DNA of 64,000 bases from Helicobacter cinaedi CCUG 18818 = ATCC BAA-847 (GCF_000155475.1 NZ_DS990393.1:1-64000); one strand, 5' to 3'. Positions 45,338 to 55,223 are shown, counted from the first letter of the stretch. Numbers and translations are program-made. The notes: a model not told the origin generated them from the letters alone.

Positions 45338-46648
45338 TTATGAATCCACGCTTTGTGAATCTGCTGAATCTATGCTTTGTAAGTCCATAGTTTGTGAATC
45401 GTGTAGGAGCTTTTCTTCATCGCTGATAAGAGATTCAAAGCACTCACGATTTTTAATAAGCCTAGCCCTGCCATTTTCTATCACCACTTCAGCCGGACGC
45501 AAACGCGTATTGTAATTACTTGCCATACTATATCCATACGCCCCCACATTTTCAATCTTTAGCAAATCGCCGTGTGTGAGCTTTGGCAAGGCAATATTTT
45601 TAGCCAGATAATCCCCACTCTCGCAAATGGGACCCACCACATCGCACATATCACAAAGGCTAGATTCTACACTTCGCTCCCCTATATGCTCCGCATTTTG
45701 AATCTTCTCTACATACTCAATCTTATGCGTGGCGTGATAGAGTGTAGGACGCATAAGATCATTCATCGCCGCATCAGTGATTACAAAGCGTTTTTCACCA
45801 TTATGCTTTTCATACAAAACGCGTGTCAGCAGCACGCCACTCTCCCCTACTAAGAATCTGCCCGGCTCACAAATAATTGTCAAATCAAGCCCATATAATG
45901 CCTCTAAAATCGCTTGGGCGTAGTCGTAGGGATTAATAAGATTTTCTTCTTCATAGCGTATGCCAATGCCCCCACCCACATCAAAAAACTTTAAGTCAAT
46001 TTTCAAGGCAATCAAGCTATGAGCAAGTTGTGCGACTTTATGGGCGGCTTCTTTGATAGGCTCAATATCCGTAAGCTGTGAGCCGATATGAAAATGAATC
46101 CCAACCGGCTCAATATGCGGTGAGTTTTTAGCAAAAATATACATTGCCTTAGCTTGTTGTATATCCACACCAAATTTATTCTCGCTCAAACCTGTGGAGA
46201 TGTAAGGGTGCGTTTTAGCATCAATGTTTGGATTCACACGGATTGAGATTCTAGCCACTTTATTGAGAGATTTTGCAATGGATTCTATGCGTCCTAGCTC
46301 CCCTTCACTCTCCACATTTAAAAATAAAATATCACTTTGCAGTGCTTCTTGTATCTCATTATCTTGCTTCCCCACACCGCTAAAAATAATCTTATATTTT
46401 AGAATCCCAGCCCTTAACGCCCTCCTTACTTCCCCGATAGACACGCAATCCGCTCCACTGCCTAGTGTGCCTAGATGATGAATGATAGAAAGGTTAGAAT
46501 TTGCCTTTAGGGCATAGCAGATGAGCGATTTTCTCGCCCTAAAGGCTTCTTTTAAACGCAAAAAGGCTGAAGAAATTTTTTGTAAATCATATACATAGAG
46601 CGGGGTTTTATAAGTCTCTGCAAGAGTGTGGTAATCTATATCTTTCAT
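45338..46648 (-). CDS. lysA: Diaminopimelate decarboxylase
   Basis: LysA decarboxylates meso-diaminopimelate to lysine. The 436-residue PLP enzyme has the lysine in CYALKANSN (Lys48), HFHIGSQL, the phosphate-binding GGGIGIRY, CEPGRFLVGESG and the catalytic Cys in DVVGPICESGDYL. The C-terminus extends about 25 residues as a Ser/Asp/Gln repeat (DSQTMDLQSIDSADSQSVDS), encoded by degenerate repeats of TTTGTGAATC. That tail is absent from the usual family. Confidence 0.94.
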   Translation of the reverse strand: MKDIDYHTLAETYKTPLYVYDLQKISSAFLRLKEAFRARKSLICYALKANSNLSIIHHLGTLGSGADCVSIGEVRRALRAGILKYKIIFSGVGKQDNEIQEALQSDILFLNVESEGELGRIESIAKSLNKVARISIRVNPNIDAKTHPYISTGLSENKFGVDIQQAKAMYIFAKNSPHIEPVGIHFHIGSQLTDIEPIKEAAHKVAQLAHSLIALKIDLKFFDVGGGIGIRYEEENLINPYDYAQAILEALYGLDLTIICEPGRFLVGESGVLLTRVLYEKHNGEKRFVITDAAMNDLMRPTLYHATHKIEYVEKIQNAEHIGERSVESSLCDMCDVVGPICESGDYLAKNIALPKLTHGDLLKIENVGAYGYSMASNYNTRLRPAEVVIENGRARLIKNRECFESLISDEEKLLHDSQTMDLQSIDSADSQSVDS

Positions 46649-46774
46649 TTATGCTCCATTATTTTCTTCAAAATTAAAATATTGTGTTTTTAGCTTCCAA
46701 GGCGAGAATTTTAACCACATTAGCATAATATTATGTTAAAATCACGCTCAACTTCTTTATATTCAAGGATATAT

Positions 46775-47185
46775 ATGTCATTGTCCCCTGATAGTGTTTT
46801 TATACTTGTGAGTGTATTTTGTGTGGCTTTATTTGTGCTACTTGTGGCGTTGTGGCTCTTTGGTCCTGCACCCAAAAAGCCCGAATACCAATCTAATGAA
46901 GAAGAACACAAAGTAACCATAGAAGAAATTATGAAAATTCTAGATAGTCCAAAAAGCAATATACTCAAGCTCACCAAAGCAGTGGATATGTTTTTTGAGC
47001 ATTATGATGAGCTTGACTTAAGTGATTATCGTAAAAAAAGCTTTCTTTTTGCTATTACCGTTCATAAAAATACTTCAACGGAGCTGATTATCCATACAGA
47101 AGAGCGTTTGAGGGAGCTAAACCCCGATTTAGAGCGAGAGCTCAATAAAACACTTAATCGTGCCCTTGATGCGAGAGATATTTAG
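46775..47185 (+). CDS. Single-helix membrane protein of unknown function
   Basis: The 136-residue protein has one membrane helix (about 5-29) followed by a cytoplasmic-looking soluble domain with VTIEEIMKILDSPKSNILKLTKAVDMFFEHYDEL and an acidic, Arg-containing C-terminal helix. AAGGATATAT precedes the ATG at 46775. It is divergent from lysA. I do not recognise the family; I recall similar proteins of unknown function in helicobacters near lysA. Confidence 0.68.
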   Translation: MSLSPDSVFILVSVFCVALFVLLVALWLFGPAPKKPEYQSNEEEHKVTIEEIMKILDSPKSNILKLTKAVDMFFEHYDELDLSDYRKKSFLFAITVHKNTSTELIIHTEERLRELNPDLERELNKTLNRALDARDI

Positions 47186-47216
47186 ATTGACTTAGCGTTA
47201 TCATTAAAGGACTTGT

Positions 47217-48548
47217 ATGCAATATCTACTTAGAATCTCATTTTTGTTTGTGCTATTGTGTGGCTATGCTAAGACATTGGAATTTTCTGTGAAAGATTTT
47301 AGCCCTTATGAGATTCTTTTTATTCAAGATTCTTATCTTAAGACACAAGACACAACTCCCCAAAGTCTTTGCAAAAATGGTATCCAAGAAGCGTGCGATA
47401 GGGCAAATTGGCATTATGCACCATTGTATTACATTTGGGGTAAAGACGCAGAGAAGCTAAAGATTCAGCAAGAGCAGTGGGGAAACCGAGCAAGAGAGCT
47501 TTACACACAATATACGAAGCTTTGTGATAATACTGATATTTTTGGCTTAGATCACTTCAAAAATCCCACTAAGCACCCTTTAAAATTGCTTATCAAATCA
47601 AGTTACCAACTTTTCTTATCCATAAAAAGCCTTGTGTATTACCATAGCCCATTATCCCAAGCAGAGCAGAAACGCAAAGAGCATTGCACTCGCCTTTCAC
47701 ATAGCATTTATGAAGTGGAATCTTACAATTTTCGCAGGAAAGAATATTTTCGCCCCCCATCTGTTGATAATGCCCTACTTGCTTCCTGCCTTAAGTATGA
47801 TAATCTCATTTCCTGCATACAGACAAATCACCCTTTAGGCTCATTGTATGGTGCGTTTCTAGCAAAGCACGATAAAAACTTAGCAGATTCTACTTTTGCT
47901 AACTCCACGCTTGATATAAGCCTATTGTTCCAAGCTATTTTTTCTAAATCCAAGCTTGAAAATGCGTATACGCAAACACTCCGTAGAAAAAGGCAATATA
48001 GAAGGTTATGTGATACATTAGAAAAACAAACGCAAATATCGCTTATACACAAGCACTACCCGTTAAGTCAGCCTATCACCTCACCTTATAATCTCCCCTT
48101 TCTCTGCATAGCTTACAGAGATGATGGGACGATATATGATAGAATTCTCCCATTTGCAAATGATGATAAATGGAGTGAAGAACAAGCAAAGCAAGTATGT
48201 CAAAAAATGCGTGAATCCACACAAATAAAGGGACATTTCATAACCCTAGAGGCTTTATATGATATTGAAAAGCTTAATGCAAACTTTACCCAACAAAAGC
48301 AAGAAACAATGGCCATCTTTTCTAAGCTTTGTGAGAAAAAAGATGAGCTTAACTCATCTTTTACCTATCCGTGCCAAAATCTAGAATCTGTGCATTACGC
48401 CACACCGCAGATGAATCTTTCCGCAGAAGGAGCTTGTCAAGGGGGCATACTCTTACGCCATAAGGCAGAATATGATAAAGAGCAAAAAGAGCTAGAAGCA
48501 AAGCGGCAGCAAGAATGTCAAAAAAGACAATGCTGCTGTGCGGATTAG
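47217..48548 (+). CDS. Exported hypothetical protein, Cys-rich C-terminus
   Basis: The 443-residue protein begins with a signal peptide (MQYLLRISFLFVLLCGYAK) and has scattered cysteines, several in pairs separated by short spacers (LCKNGIQEACDRANWH, CRLCDTL-type), and ends CQKRQCCCAD. Helical, Lys/Gln/Glu-rich stretches dominate. Disulphide bonds in the periplasm are likely. No domain is recognised. It is 31 bases downstream of the membrane protein gene and may be cotranscribed with it. Confidence 0.65.
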   Translation: MQYLLRISFLFVLLCGYAKTLEFSVKDFSPYEILFIQDSYLKTQDTTPQSLCKNGIQEACDRANWHYAPLYYIWGKDAEKLKIQQEQWGNRARELYTQYTKLCDNTDIFGLDHFKNPTKHPLKLLIKSSYQLFLSIKSLVYYHSPLSQAEQKRKEHCTRLSHSIYEVESYNFRRKEYFRPPSVDNALLASCLKYDNLISCIQTNHPLGSLYGAFLAKHDKNLADSTFANSTLDISLLFQAIFSKSKLENAYTQTLRRKRQYRRLCDTLEKQTQISLIHKHYPLSQPITSPYNLPFLCIAYRDDGTIYDRILPFANDDKWSEEQAKQVCQKMRESTQIKGHFITLEALYDIEKLNANFTQQKQETMAIFSKLCEKKDELNSSFTYPCQNLESVHYATPQMNLSAEGACQGGILLRHKAEYDKEQKELEAKRQQECQKRQCCCAD

Positions 48549-48636
48549 AATCTAGCCGACACTTTTCACACGATCACAAAAACTCACAAGCCTTGCCATA
48601 GAATGAGAATCCAAAGCCCACGCACTATAAAATACA

Positions 48637-48665
48637 GAATCTAGCATAGATTCTGTGCTAGATTC
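48637..48665. repeat. Inverted repeat between convergent genes
   Basis: GAATCTAGCA (48637-48646) and TGCTAGATTC (48656-48665) are perfect complements with a 9-base loop that itself holds AGATTCT. It lies between the convergent hypothetical gene and mrp and might terminate both, though no T-run follows. Confidence 0.6.
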
Positions 48666-48685
48666 AATCCACACATTAATGTGGC

Positions 48686-49786
48686 TTAATGCTTATGTTG
48701 CGTAGGCTGAATGTCCTTATTATCTGCAAGATTCTGCGATGAAACCTTTTCTAAAAAGCTTAGAAGCTTTACTGCGGCTTGCATATACGCCTTAGCACTT
48801 TTAGAATCTGGCTCAAAAAACGCAATAGGCTTTCCACTATCTCCACCCTCACGCACTTTAGGCTCTAGCGGGACTTGGGCAAGTGTGCTTGTGCCATACT
48901 GACTAGCTAAATCCTCACTTGTGCCTTTGCCAAAAATATCATATTCTTTCCCACAATCAGGGCAGATAAATCCACTCATATTCTCAATAAGCCCAGCAAT
49001 AGGCACTTTAAGCTTATCAAACATATCAAGGCTTCTCGCACTATCATCAAGGCTGACTTTTTGCGGAGTAGTTACGATAACCCCCGCACTCACCGGCACA
49101 CTTTGTGCGAGTGTAAGCTGTGCATCACCTGTGCCCGGTGGCATATCAATCACAAGCACATCAAGCTCACTCCACAGCACATCTGTTAGCATTTGCTCAA
49201 TGGCTCGCATAATCATAGGACCACGCCAAATAAGGCTCTGCCCCTCATCATACAGCACACCCATACTCATCATTTCCACGCCAAAGGCTTTCAAAGGAAT
49301 AAGCTTTTTTTGTGCTTCATTGACTTCTGCCTTTGTGGCATTAAGCCCTAACATTCGCGGAATATTTGGACCATAAATATCCGCATCAAGTAGCCCTACT
49401 CTTTTACCCTGCTGTGCTAGAGCGATAGCAAGATTCACACTGCTTGTGGATTTACCCACACCGCCTTTGCCTGAGCTTACCATTACAAAATGCTTGATAT
49501 GTGGGGCTAGGTTTTTTGTCTTTGGCTGGGGCTTTGGAGCGGGTTTTGGGGGGTTAATCTCTAAGTTTAGATTCTGTCCTTGCAGTAGAGAATCTAGCTG
49601 TTTTTGCACCTCAATTTTCAGTGTATCAATGACTTCTTGTGCGCTTGAGGGAATATCTATGCGGATATATACACCCTCATCACTTACCTTCACTTCTTTA
49701 AGAAACCCAAAACTCACAATGTCTTTTGAAAAATTTGGATAAATCACATTTTTTAGATTCTGCGTGATTTGTTCTTGTGTTAGCAT
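48686..49786 (-). CDS. mrp: Mrp/NBP35-family Fe-S cluster carrier
   Basis: The 366-residue P-loop ATPase (ApbC/Mrp) carries Fe-S clusters to target proteins. The N-terminal MIP18-like (DUF59) domain precedes a Pro/Lys linker ([14 protein letters not shown]). The deviant Walker A is [11 protein letters not shown], followed by [16 protein letters not shown] and [11 protein letters not shown]. The cluster-binding [12 protein letters not shown] is present. I use the ATG at 49784-49786, giving [11 protein letters not shown]. Confidence 0.93.
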   Translation of the reverse strand: MLTQEQITQNLKNVIYPNFSKDIVSFGFLKEVKVSDEGVYIRIDIPSSAQEVIDTLKIEVQKQLDSLLQGQNLNLEINPPKPAPKPQPKTKNLAPHIKHFVMVSSGKGGVGKSTSSVNLAIALAQQGKRVGLLDADIYGPNIPRMLGLNATKAEVNEAQKKLIPLKAFGVEMMSMGVLYDEGQSLIWRGPMIMRAIEQMLTDVLWSELDVLVIDMPPGTGDAQLTLAQSVPVSAGVIVTTPQKVSLDDSARSLDMFDKLKVPIAGLIENMSGFICPDCGKEYDIFGKGTSEDLASQYGTSTLAQVPLEPKVREGGDSGKPIAFFEPDSKSAKAYMQAAVKLLSFLEKVSSQNLADNKDIQPTQHKH

Positions 49787-49978
49787 ATTCAATCCTTTAT
49801 AGTTGTCTATCCTACGATACAAGGGCGTATGAATCCCTATACCATAGGCGGTGGATTATACAAATAAAATTTAACTTCTCATTAAACAATTTTTCTTAAA
49901 AAATAGGCAAAAGATTATTGAATCTACGCTAGAATCCAACCCAACTTACCTTTAAAGATTCTCAAGGATTTTTCCACA

Positions 49979-50884
49979 ATGCTTCTTGCGATTTATAGTG
50001 TATGTGTCTTTATTTTTATCGGCTACATAGCAAAGCTTTTGCGACTTGTAGGGAATAAGCAGAGTGGAATTCTGCTTGGATTTTTACTCAACTTCGCACT
50101 TCCTGCACAGATTTTTAATGGCACATATCACGCTACTTTGGATATGGACTTTTTTGTTGTGTGTATTGTGAGCTTTATTTGCTCCATAAGCGGTGGGTTA
50201 GCACTTTTTAGCATTGGCAAGATTCTCAAACTAGATAGAAACTCTCTTATTGCATTAAGCTTTATGGGGGCATTTGGTAATACGCTCTTTTTGGGGCTGC
50301 CTATTGTCAATGGGGCGTTAGGTGAATCTTATGCAAACAAAGTCATTATTTATGATCAAATTGTTACGGGTATTCCCATTGCATTTTTTGCCCCTTTTAT
50401 CTTAAGTCTTAATGGAAAAGGTGGCTTTGGGTTTAAGGCGGTGGCTTCAAGGCTCTTTCAAAGTCCGCTTTTTCTTGCTCTGCTGTTTGGATTAGCTCTT
50501 AAAACCCTACCCTTGCAGATTCCTGATGAGCTGTTTTTGCCCCTTAAAAGTCTAGCTCAAACGGCTACGCCTGTGGCACTTTTTGCCATTGGAGTGCAGA
50601 TGAGTTTTAAAGCTATCAAGCAGGAGTGGAAGCTCACTGCCCTTTTGCTTTTTGGCAAAATGTGTATCGCTCCGCTTTTGCTTTTTATCGTGGTCATTGT
50701 AGGTTTTGGTGGGTTTAATGACTTGTGGCGTATGGCACTGATTGAAGTGGCAATGCCCCCTGTGGTGAGTGCTGGAGCGATTGTCATTAAGGCTGGGCTA
50801 AATGCTAAACTTGCAGTGAGTGCTATTGCGTTTGGAATCTTGCTTAGCTTTATCAGTGTGCCTTTATGGCTATTTTTTGCGTAA
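49979..50884 (+). CDS. Auxin-efflux-carrier-family transporter
   Basis: The 301-residue membrane protein has about 10 hydrophobic helices in two five-helix halves, as in the AEC family of the bile/arsenite/riboflavin superfamily. Features are LRLVGNKQSGILLGFLLNFALPAQIFNGTY and MGAFGNTLFLGLPIVNGALGE, and in the second half TATPVALFAIGVQMS and EVAMPPVVSAGAIV. Members export malate or other acids, but the substrate here is not evident. It stands between mrp and the Na/Pi gene. Confidence 0.82.
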   Translation: MLLAIYSVCVFIFIGYIAKLLRLVGNKQSGILLGFLLNFALPAQIFNGTYHATLDMDFFVVCIVSFICSISGGLALFSIGKILKLDRNSLIALSFMGAFGNTLFLGLPIVNGALGESYANKVIIYDQIVTGIPIAFFAPFILSLNGKGGFGFKAVASRLFQSPLFLALLFGLALKTLPLQIPDELFLPLKSLAQTATPVALFAIGVQMSFKAIKQEWKLTALLLFGKMCIAPLLLFIVVIVGFGGFNDLWRMALIEVAMPPVVSAGAIVIKAGLNAKLAVSAIAFGILLSFISVPLWLFFA

Positions 50885-50968
50885 TCTTATAAAGATTCAA
50901 TGCTTAAGCATTTAGTGTTTCAAGCTACAATGTATAGAAAATTTTGATAGCAAATCTAGGGGGGAGCT

Positions 50969-52762
50969 ATGTTTCAAAAGTATCTTATTCCTTTGTGTAT
51001 TGTGGCGATTATCTATCTTGTATCTACAAGTGATGCTTTAACAAATGTCAGTGCTGGACTTGCGATTTTACTCTTTGGTATGTTAAGCCTTGGAAGTGGT
51101 TTTCGTGCGTTTAATGGTGGATTTTTAGAAAATCTCCTAACAAGCTCCACAAGCACTGCTGTAAAAAGTATCACTTTTGGGACTATCGCTACTGCAGTTA
51201 TGCAAAGCTCTTCTTTAGTCTCCGTGCTTTCAATCTCTTTTGTCTCCGCAGCACTCTTAAGTCTTACTCAAGGTATAGGTGTGATGTTTGGAGCAAATCT
51301 TGGTAATAGTGCGGGATCGTGGCTTATTGCAGGGGTTAGCGGTATGAAAATCTCCGCTCTTGCCTTGCCACTTATCGTTGGCGGAGTGCTGTTTAATTTT
51401 CAAAGCTCAAAGGCAGGCAAGGGTATAGGGCAGATTTTTATCGGTATTGGCTTTTTCTTTTTGGGCGTTGGGTATATTAAGGACGGATTTGAGGAATACA
51501 AGGAAGTTGTAGATTTTTCACAATATGCTATGGAGGGCTTAGGCGGGGTTTTGCTTTTTGTGGGGCTAGGAGCATTAATGACAGCTATCGTGCAAAGCTC
51601 TCACGCCACACTTACCATCATCATCTCTGCCTTTGCCGCTGGAAGTATGAGCTATGAAAATGCCCTTGCAGCGACACTTGGGACAAGTGTGGGTGGTGTG
51701 ATGACAGCTGTTATTGCCTCGCTTAGCACAAATATTGATGGCAAACGACTAGCTGTGGCAAATTGTATTTTTAACTTTAGCATTGTCTTGCTTGTGATTG
51801 CGATATTTGATTATTTTGTGCTGGTAAATAGCACTATCTCTATGCTTTTGGGCTTGGAAGAAAATAGTGTTTTGCGTATTGCTGTGTTTCACACACTTTT
51901 CAATCTCGTAGGCGTAGTGCTTCTCCTTCCGCTTATCCCTAAAATCGCTATATTTTTAGAATCTGTAATGAAAGACAAAGATTCACAAGTTGATAAGCCT
52001 TTATATGTCAATGATACGATTGTGCAGTATCAAGACACCGCTTTCATCGCTCTGACACACGAAGTGTATCATTTGTATGAAAATGCCTTTGAGCTTATCT
52101 CTCACGCACTTGGATTCTCACGCCAAGATATAAAAAGCCAAGATAAAATAGATGATGTGCTAAAGGCTCGTATATGGGCGAAAGAAGATGTGGATATTGA
52201 AATTTTTTATATCAAAAAAATTAAAGTGCTTTTTAATGCCATACTTGATTTTTCCACAGAAGTGCAAACCCATACACAGGATAAAGCCTATATCTATAAG
52301 TTTGCTATGCTGACTTCTGCTTCACGCCACATTGTTGAAGCCATTAAAAATATGGAGCTTTTACAGCCAAATCTTAAAAAAAATAGTCTCTCTCAAAACA
52401 AAATCCTATCCAATGAATACAACGCCCTAAGAACACACCTTGCCTTGCTTTTGCGTAGTATTGAAGAGATTAATACCGATGAAGAGCTACACCCACAAGT
52501 CGCCATTATCAAGCTCAAAGCTCAAAAAAAGGCTTTTAAAAAGATTGATAAAGATTCAATTGTGCATATAGAATCTATGCTAAGCAAAAAGGATATTAGT
52601 GTGCCAAGTGGGACTTCACTGCTTAATGCTGTGGGTTTTAGCCATAATATCGCCAAAGAACTTGCCAATGCGATGATACAGATTCAAAAAACGCGTCTTG
52701 AGCTTGATGAAAATCAAAATGAGCTAGAAGAAAGCATAAATGATGGGAGTGTGAGAGAGTAA
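50969..52762 (+). CDS. Na/phosphate cotransporter-family protein with PhoU-like C-terminus
   Basis: The 597-residue protein has two repeats with the QSS motif of NptA-type carriers: ATAVMQSSSLVSVLSISFVSAALL and MTAIVQSSHATLTIIISAFAAG. GANLGNSAGSW and GTSVGGVMTAVIASL add to the pattern. The C-terminal third (about 345-597) is helical and resembles PhoU, as in the Na/Pi:PhoU fusions. It probably imports or exports phosphate at low affinity. An AGGGGGGAG site precedes the ATG. It precedes the deacetylase by 3 bases. Confidence 0.87.
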   Translation: MFQKYLIPLCIVAIIYLVSTSDALTNVSAGLAILLFGMLSLGSGFRAFNGGFLENLLTSSTSTAVKSITFGTIATAVMQSSSLVSVLSISFVSAALLSLTQGIGVMFGANLGNSAGSWLIAGVSGMKISALALPLIVGGVLFNFQSSKAGKGIGQIFIGIGFFFLGVGYIKDGFEEYKEVVDFSQYAMEGLGGVLLFVGLGALMTAIVQSSHATLTIIISAFAAGSMSYENALAATLGTSVGGVMTAVIASLSTNIDGKRLAVANCIFNFSIVLLVIAIFDYFVLVNSTISMLLGLEENSVLRIAVFHTLFNLVGVVLLLPLIPKIAIFLESVMKDKDSQVDKPLYVNDTIVQYQDTAFIALTHEVYHLYENAFELISHALGFSRQDIKSQDKIDDVLKARIWAKEDVDIEIFYIKKIKVLFNAILDFSTEVQTHTQDKAYIYKFAMLTSASRHIVEAIKNMELLQPNLKKNSLSQNKILSNEYNALRTHLALLLRSIEEINTDEELHPQVAIIKLKAQKKAFKKIDKDSIVHIESMLSKKDISVPSGTSLLNAVGFSHNIAKELANAMIQIQKTRLELDENQNELEESINDGSVRE

Positions 52763-52765
52763 AAA

Positions 52766-53569
52766 ATGAATAAGAAACTTATTTTTTTTAGTATTGTTGG
52801 AATCTCCTTTGCAATCTTGCTTTGTGTGGGGGCATTGCTTTTCATCACACAAAATACGCAAGATAAACAAACCTCCAAAGAACCCCCAAGCCTAGAATCT
52901 TTGCAAGTTAAATATGCTAGTATCACGCCTAAGCTTTGGGGAGAAAAAATGGAGGGTATCACTTCGCTTCTCCCTAGTGAAACTTTGTCTGTAGTTTATC
53001 TTACTTTTGATGCGTGTAGCGGGGCGTATGATAAGGCTTTAATTGATTATTTGAGTGAAAATAAGATTGAAGCGACATTGTTTATCAACTCACGCTGGAT
53101 TGACAAGCACGAGCAGGATTTTTTAGCTTTGGCTCATAATCCGCTTTTTTCAATCCAAAATCACGGCACACTTCACCGCCCACTTAGCGTAAATGGCAAG
53201 TCAATCTACAATATTAAGGGCACAGATTCTATCCAAGGTGTCTATAATGAAATAATGGGAAATGATAGACGCATTTTTGAGCTCACTGGCAAACACCCTA
53301 GATACTTCCGCTCTGGCACGGCGTATTATGATGAAGTGGCAGTAAGTATTGCCAAAGATTTAGGCTATGAAATCGGCGGATTTGATGTGTTAGGCGATGG
53401 TGGGGCGACCTTTTCAAAAGAGAAAATTATAAAGCAAGTCAATAAAGTCAAAAATGGCTCAATTCTCATCTACCACTTCAACAAGCCAAAAAGTAATACA
53501 TTTGCCGGGATTAAAGAAATCGTGCCATTACTGCAAAAAAAGGGATTTAGTTTTAAGAAGCTAGAGTAA
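52766..53569 (+). CDS. Membrane-anchored polysaccharide deacetylase-family protein
   Basis: The 267-residue protein has an N-terminal membrane helix (KLIFFSIVGISFAILLCVGALLFI) and a NodB-type fold with YLTFDACSGAYDKALIDYLSENKIEATLFI, then SIQNHGTLHRPLS, RYFRSGTAYYDEVA and SILIYHFNKP. The usual TFDDGP motif is TFDACSG here, so one metal-site Asp differs, although this variant is common in one subfamily. It would act on peptidoglycan or another glycan in the periplasm, which is an inference. Confidence 0.84.
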   Translation: MNKKLIFFSIVGISFAILLCVGALLFITQNTQDKQTSKEPPSLESLQVKYASITPKLWGEKMEGITSLLPSETLSVVYLTFDACSGAYDKALIDYLSENKIEATLFINSRWIDKHEQDFLALAHNPLFSIQNHGTLHRPLSVNGKSIYNIKGTDSIQGVYNEIMGNDRRIFELTGKHPRYFRSGTAYYDEVAVSIAKDLGYEIGGFDVLGDGGATFSKEKIIKQVNKVKNGSILIYHFNKPKSNTFAGIKEIVPLLQKKGFSFKKLE

Positions 53570-53597
53570 AGATCTAGGCTAGATTCTAGCATAAGAG

Positions 53598-53626
53598 AAA
53601 ATCCTGCCCACAAGCAAGGGAGCAGG
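53598..53626 (-). terminator. Candidate terminator of the TRL lipoprotein gene
   Basis: On the minus strand CCTGCTCCC and GGGCAGG form a stem with a T bulge, followed by ATTTTCTC. It starts 12 bases after the TRL stop codon. The U-run is short, so strength is uncertain. The same structure might also act on the convergent deacetylase gene. Confidence 0.45.
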
Positions 53627-53637
53627 TGCTAAAAGAA

Positions 53638-53952
53638 TTAGTTTCCTTTAACAATTGTTGTTGAAGTAGAGTAAAGTCCAAGGATACCAAAATTCTTAGA
53701 ATCTACACTTTTAATTTGAGAAATACCACCAGCTTTTGCCGCAGTATCAACAGAGCAATCACCGATAGCCACAAGACCAAGGATATTGCTACAAGTCGCA
53801 CTTCCTTCTTTTGAAACTCCACTTGCTGAAGTAGCAGTCCCCGGTGTGCTGTTGTCTGTGTAAAGCATACCCGGAGCTGTCCCGGCTACAGAACAACCTG
53901 CAAAGAATGCCATAGAGCCACCTAAACCTAAAGCCAAAATAAGCTTTTTCAT
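53638..53952 (-). CDS. TRL-family lipoprotein
   Basis: The 104-residue protein has a lipoprotein signal (MKKLILALGLGGSMAFFAGCS) with a likely lipidated Cys at about residue 20, followed by the TRL-like family pattern: GTAPGMLYTDNS near residue 24, CSNILGLVAIGDCSVDTAAKAGGI, KSVDSKNFGILGLYSTSTTIVKG. Members are small outer-membrane or periplasmic lipoproteins of unknown function. It has an AAGGAGT site and a T9 tract just before its -10. Confidence 0.85.
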   Translation of the reverse strand: MKKLILALGLGGSMAFFAGCSVAGTAPGMLYTDNSTPGTATSASGVSKEGSATCSNILGLVAIGDCSVDTAAKAGGISQIKSVDSKNFGILGLYSTSTTIVKGN

Positions 53953-54005
53953 ATAAAACTCCTTAAGGAAAATTCCACACTACACTGAAACTAGTGGGTA
54001 GCCCC

Positions 54006-54019
54006 ATTATAAAAAAAAA
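54006..54019 (-). promoter_or_regulatory. Promoter with T9 tract upstream of the TRL lipoprotein gene
   Basis: On the minus strand nine T (plus 54011-54019) run straight into TATAAT (plus 54006-54011), 54 bases before the lipoprotein start. The tract fills the space between -10 and -35, so changes in its length would move the -35 region. Confidence 0.5.
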
Positions 54020-54024
54020 CGCTC

Positions 54025-55155
54025 CTAATAATTCTCTCTTTTTGCCACAAAAACACCAAAGATAATTACCAAAATACCCAGAATCTCAAATATTCCAAGT
54101 TTCTCACCAAGGATAAAAAAGCCCATTAACGCAGCGATTATGGGGGAAAAAAGCAATAAAAGTGAAGAGGTTTGAGTATTCACTTTGCCTAAAATATAGT
54201 TAAAAAAACCCTGCCCAATCACCTGTCCGCATAACGCAATAAGAGCAATTATCCCAAAATCTTTCATATCCTTTGGCACTTCAAAGCCTTCAAAGACTAA
54301 CGCAAGGGCTAAAAGCATAAGACTTGAGCCAATACAAGCAAAAAACATTATCTCCAAAGTCCCATATCGCTTTCTTAGTGAGTAAATCACAGCCAAAAAG
54401 CAGCTATAACACAGCACACTTAAAAATGCCATAAAATCCCCAAATGGTGTTGCTACGCTTAACTCCCCTTTGCCTCCAACTAAGATAAAAATCCCAAAAA
54501 GTGCGACAATCGCCCCGACTAAAAGACTTTTTTTGAATCTTTCTTTAAAGAAAAATATGCCAATAGGCATAAGGATAAAACACGCTAAAGATGCAAAGAG
54601 ATTCACATTTGCCACGCTTGTATGCCGCAATGCGAGATTAAAAAACAATAAATCAAAGGCAAAAAATATCCCTGCCAACATCATAAAAGCAATATCTTTT
54701 AATGGAATCTTAAAGACATTTCTACGCGTATTTGCCATAAGCCAGAAAATGGGCAACGCTAAGGCTATGCGGTAGAATCCCAAGTTTATAGGCGACATAT
54801 CTGTAAGCTTTACTAGCACACTCGCATAGATGATAAAGCTTTCCGCCAACAAAGCTAAGAGAATATAAAAGCTAGGGCTTTGGGGGAATTTTGAGATTTT
54901 GCTGGGCTTTTTGACCAAGCTAGAATCCAAAGGGCTAGAATCTGTGGAGTTAGATTCTAGTGATTTTGATTCTAGGGCTTTGGCTTCTAGTGGGCTAGAT
55001 TCTATATGTGTTTGGTGTGAAACAGAGCATTTATTGAGCGTAAAATTTTTAAGAATGGAAATTGTAGAATCTCCTGCCCCATTATTTTTCATAGTATCTT
55101 TTTTGGTAAAAAAATGGCAAATTTTAGATTTTACAAGAAATTGTGTGGCTTTCAT
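54025..55155 (-). CDS. EamA-family metabolite exporter
   Basis: The 376-residue protein has ten membrane helices in two EamA repeats, beginning ILLALLAESFIIYASVLVK and ending with LGEKLGIFEILGILVIIFGVFV; the second repeat has SLLLLFSPIIAALMGFFILGE. The first 90 residues are an unusual, non-membrane extension rich in Ser, Glu and Leu (SSPLEAKALESKSLESNST), encoded by degenerate AGATTCTAG repeats. A start at Met22 or later is possible. Substrate unknown; drug/metabolite exporters such as RhaT or YdcZ are relatives. Confidence 0.83.
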   Translation of the reverse strand: MKATQFLVKSKICHFFTKKDTMKNNGAGDSTISILKNFTLNKCSVSHQTHIESSPLEAKALESKSLESNSTDSSPLDSSLVKKPSKISKFPQSPSFYILLALLAESFIIYASVLVKLTDMSPINLGFYRIALALPIFWLMANTRRNVFKIPLKDIAFMMLAGIFFAFDLLFFNLALRHTSVANVNLFASLACFILMPIGIFFFKERFKKSLLVGAIVALFGIFILVGGKGELSVATPFGDFMAFLSVLCYSCFLAVIYSLRKRYGTLEIMFFACIGSSLMLLALALVFEGFEVPKDMKDFGIIALIALCGQVIGQGFFNYILGKVNTQTSSLLLLFSPIIAALMGFFILGEKLGIFEILGILVIIFGVFVAKRENY

Positions 55156-55223
55156 TTAAGATTCCTACTAAGGCTATTGAAGGCTTATTTAAAGCCTTTA
55201 GCGAAATTGTAGCATAAATACAC

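Noticed and set aside
45338-45420. CRISPR or other array from repeated GAATC words
   Set aside because: The repeats are short, irregular and inside the lysA reading frame, with no spacers of constant length. No CRISPR array or cas gene is seen anywhere.
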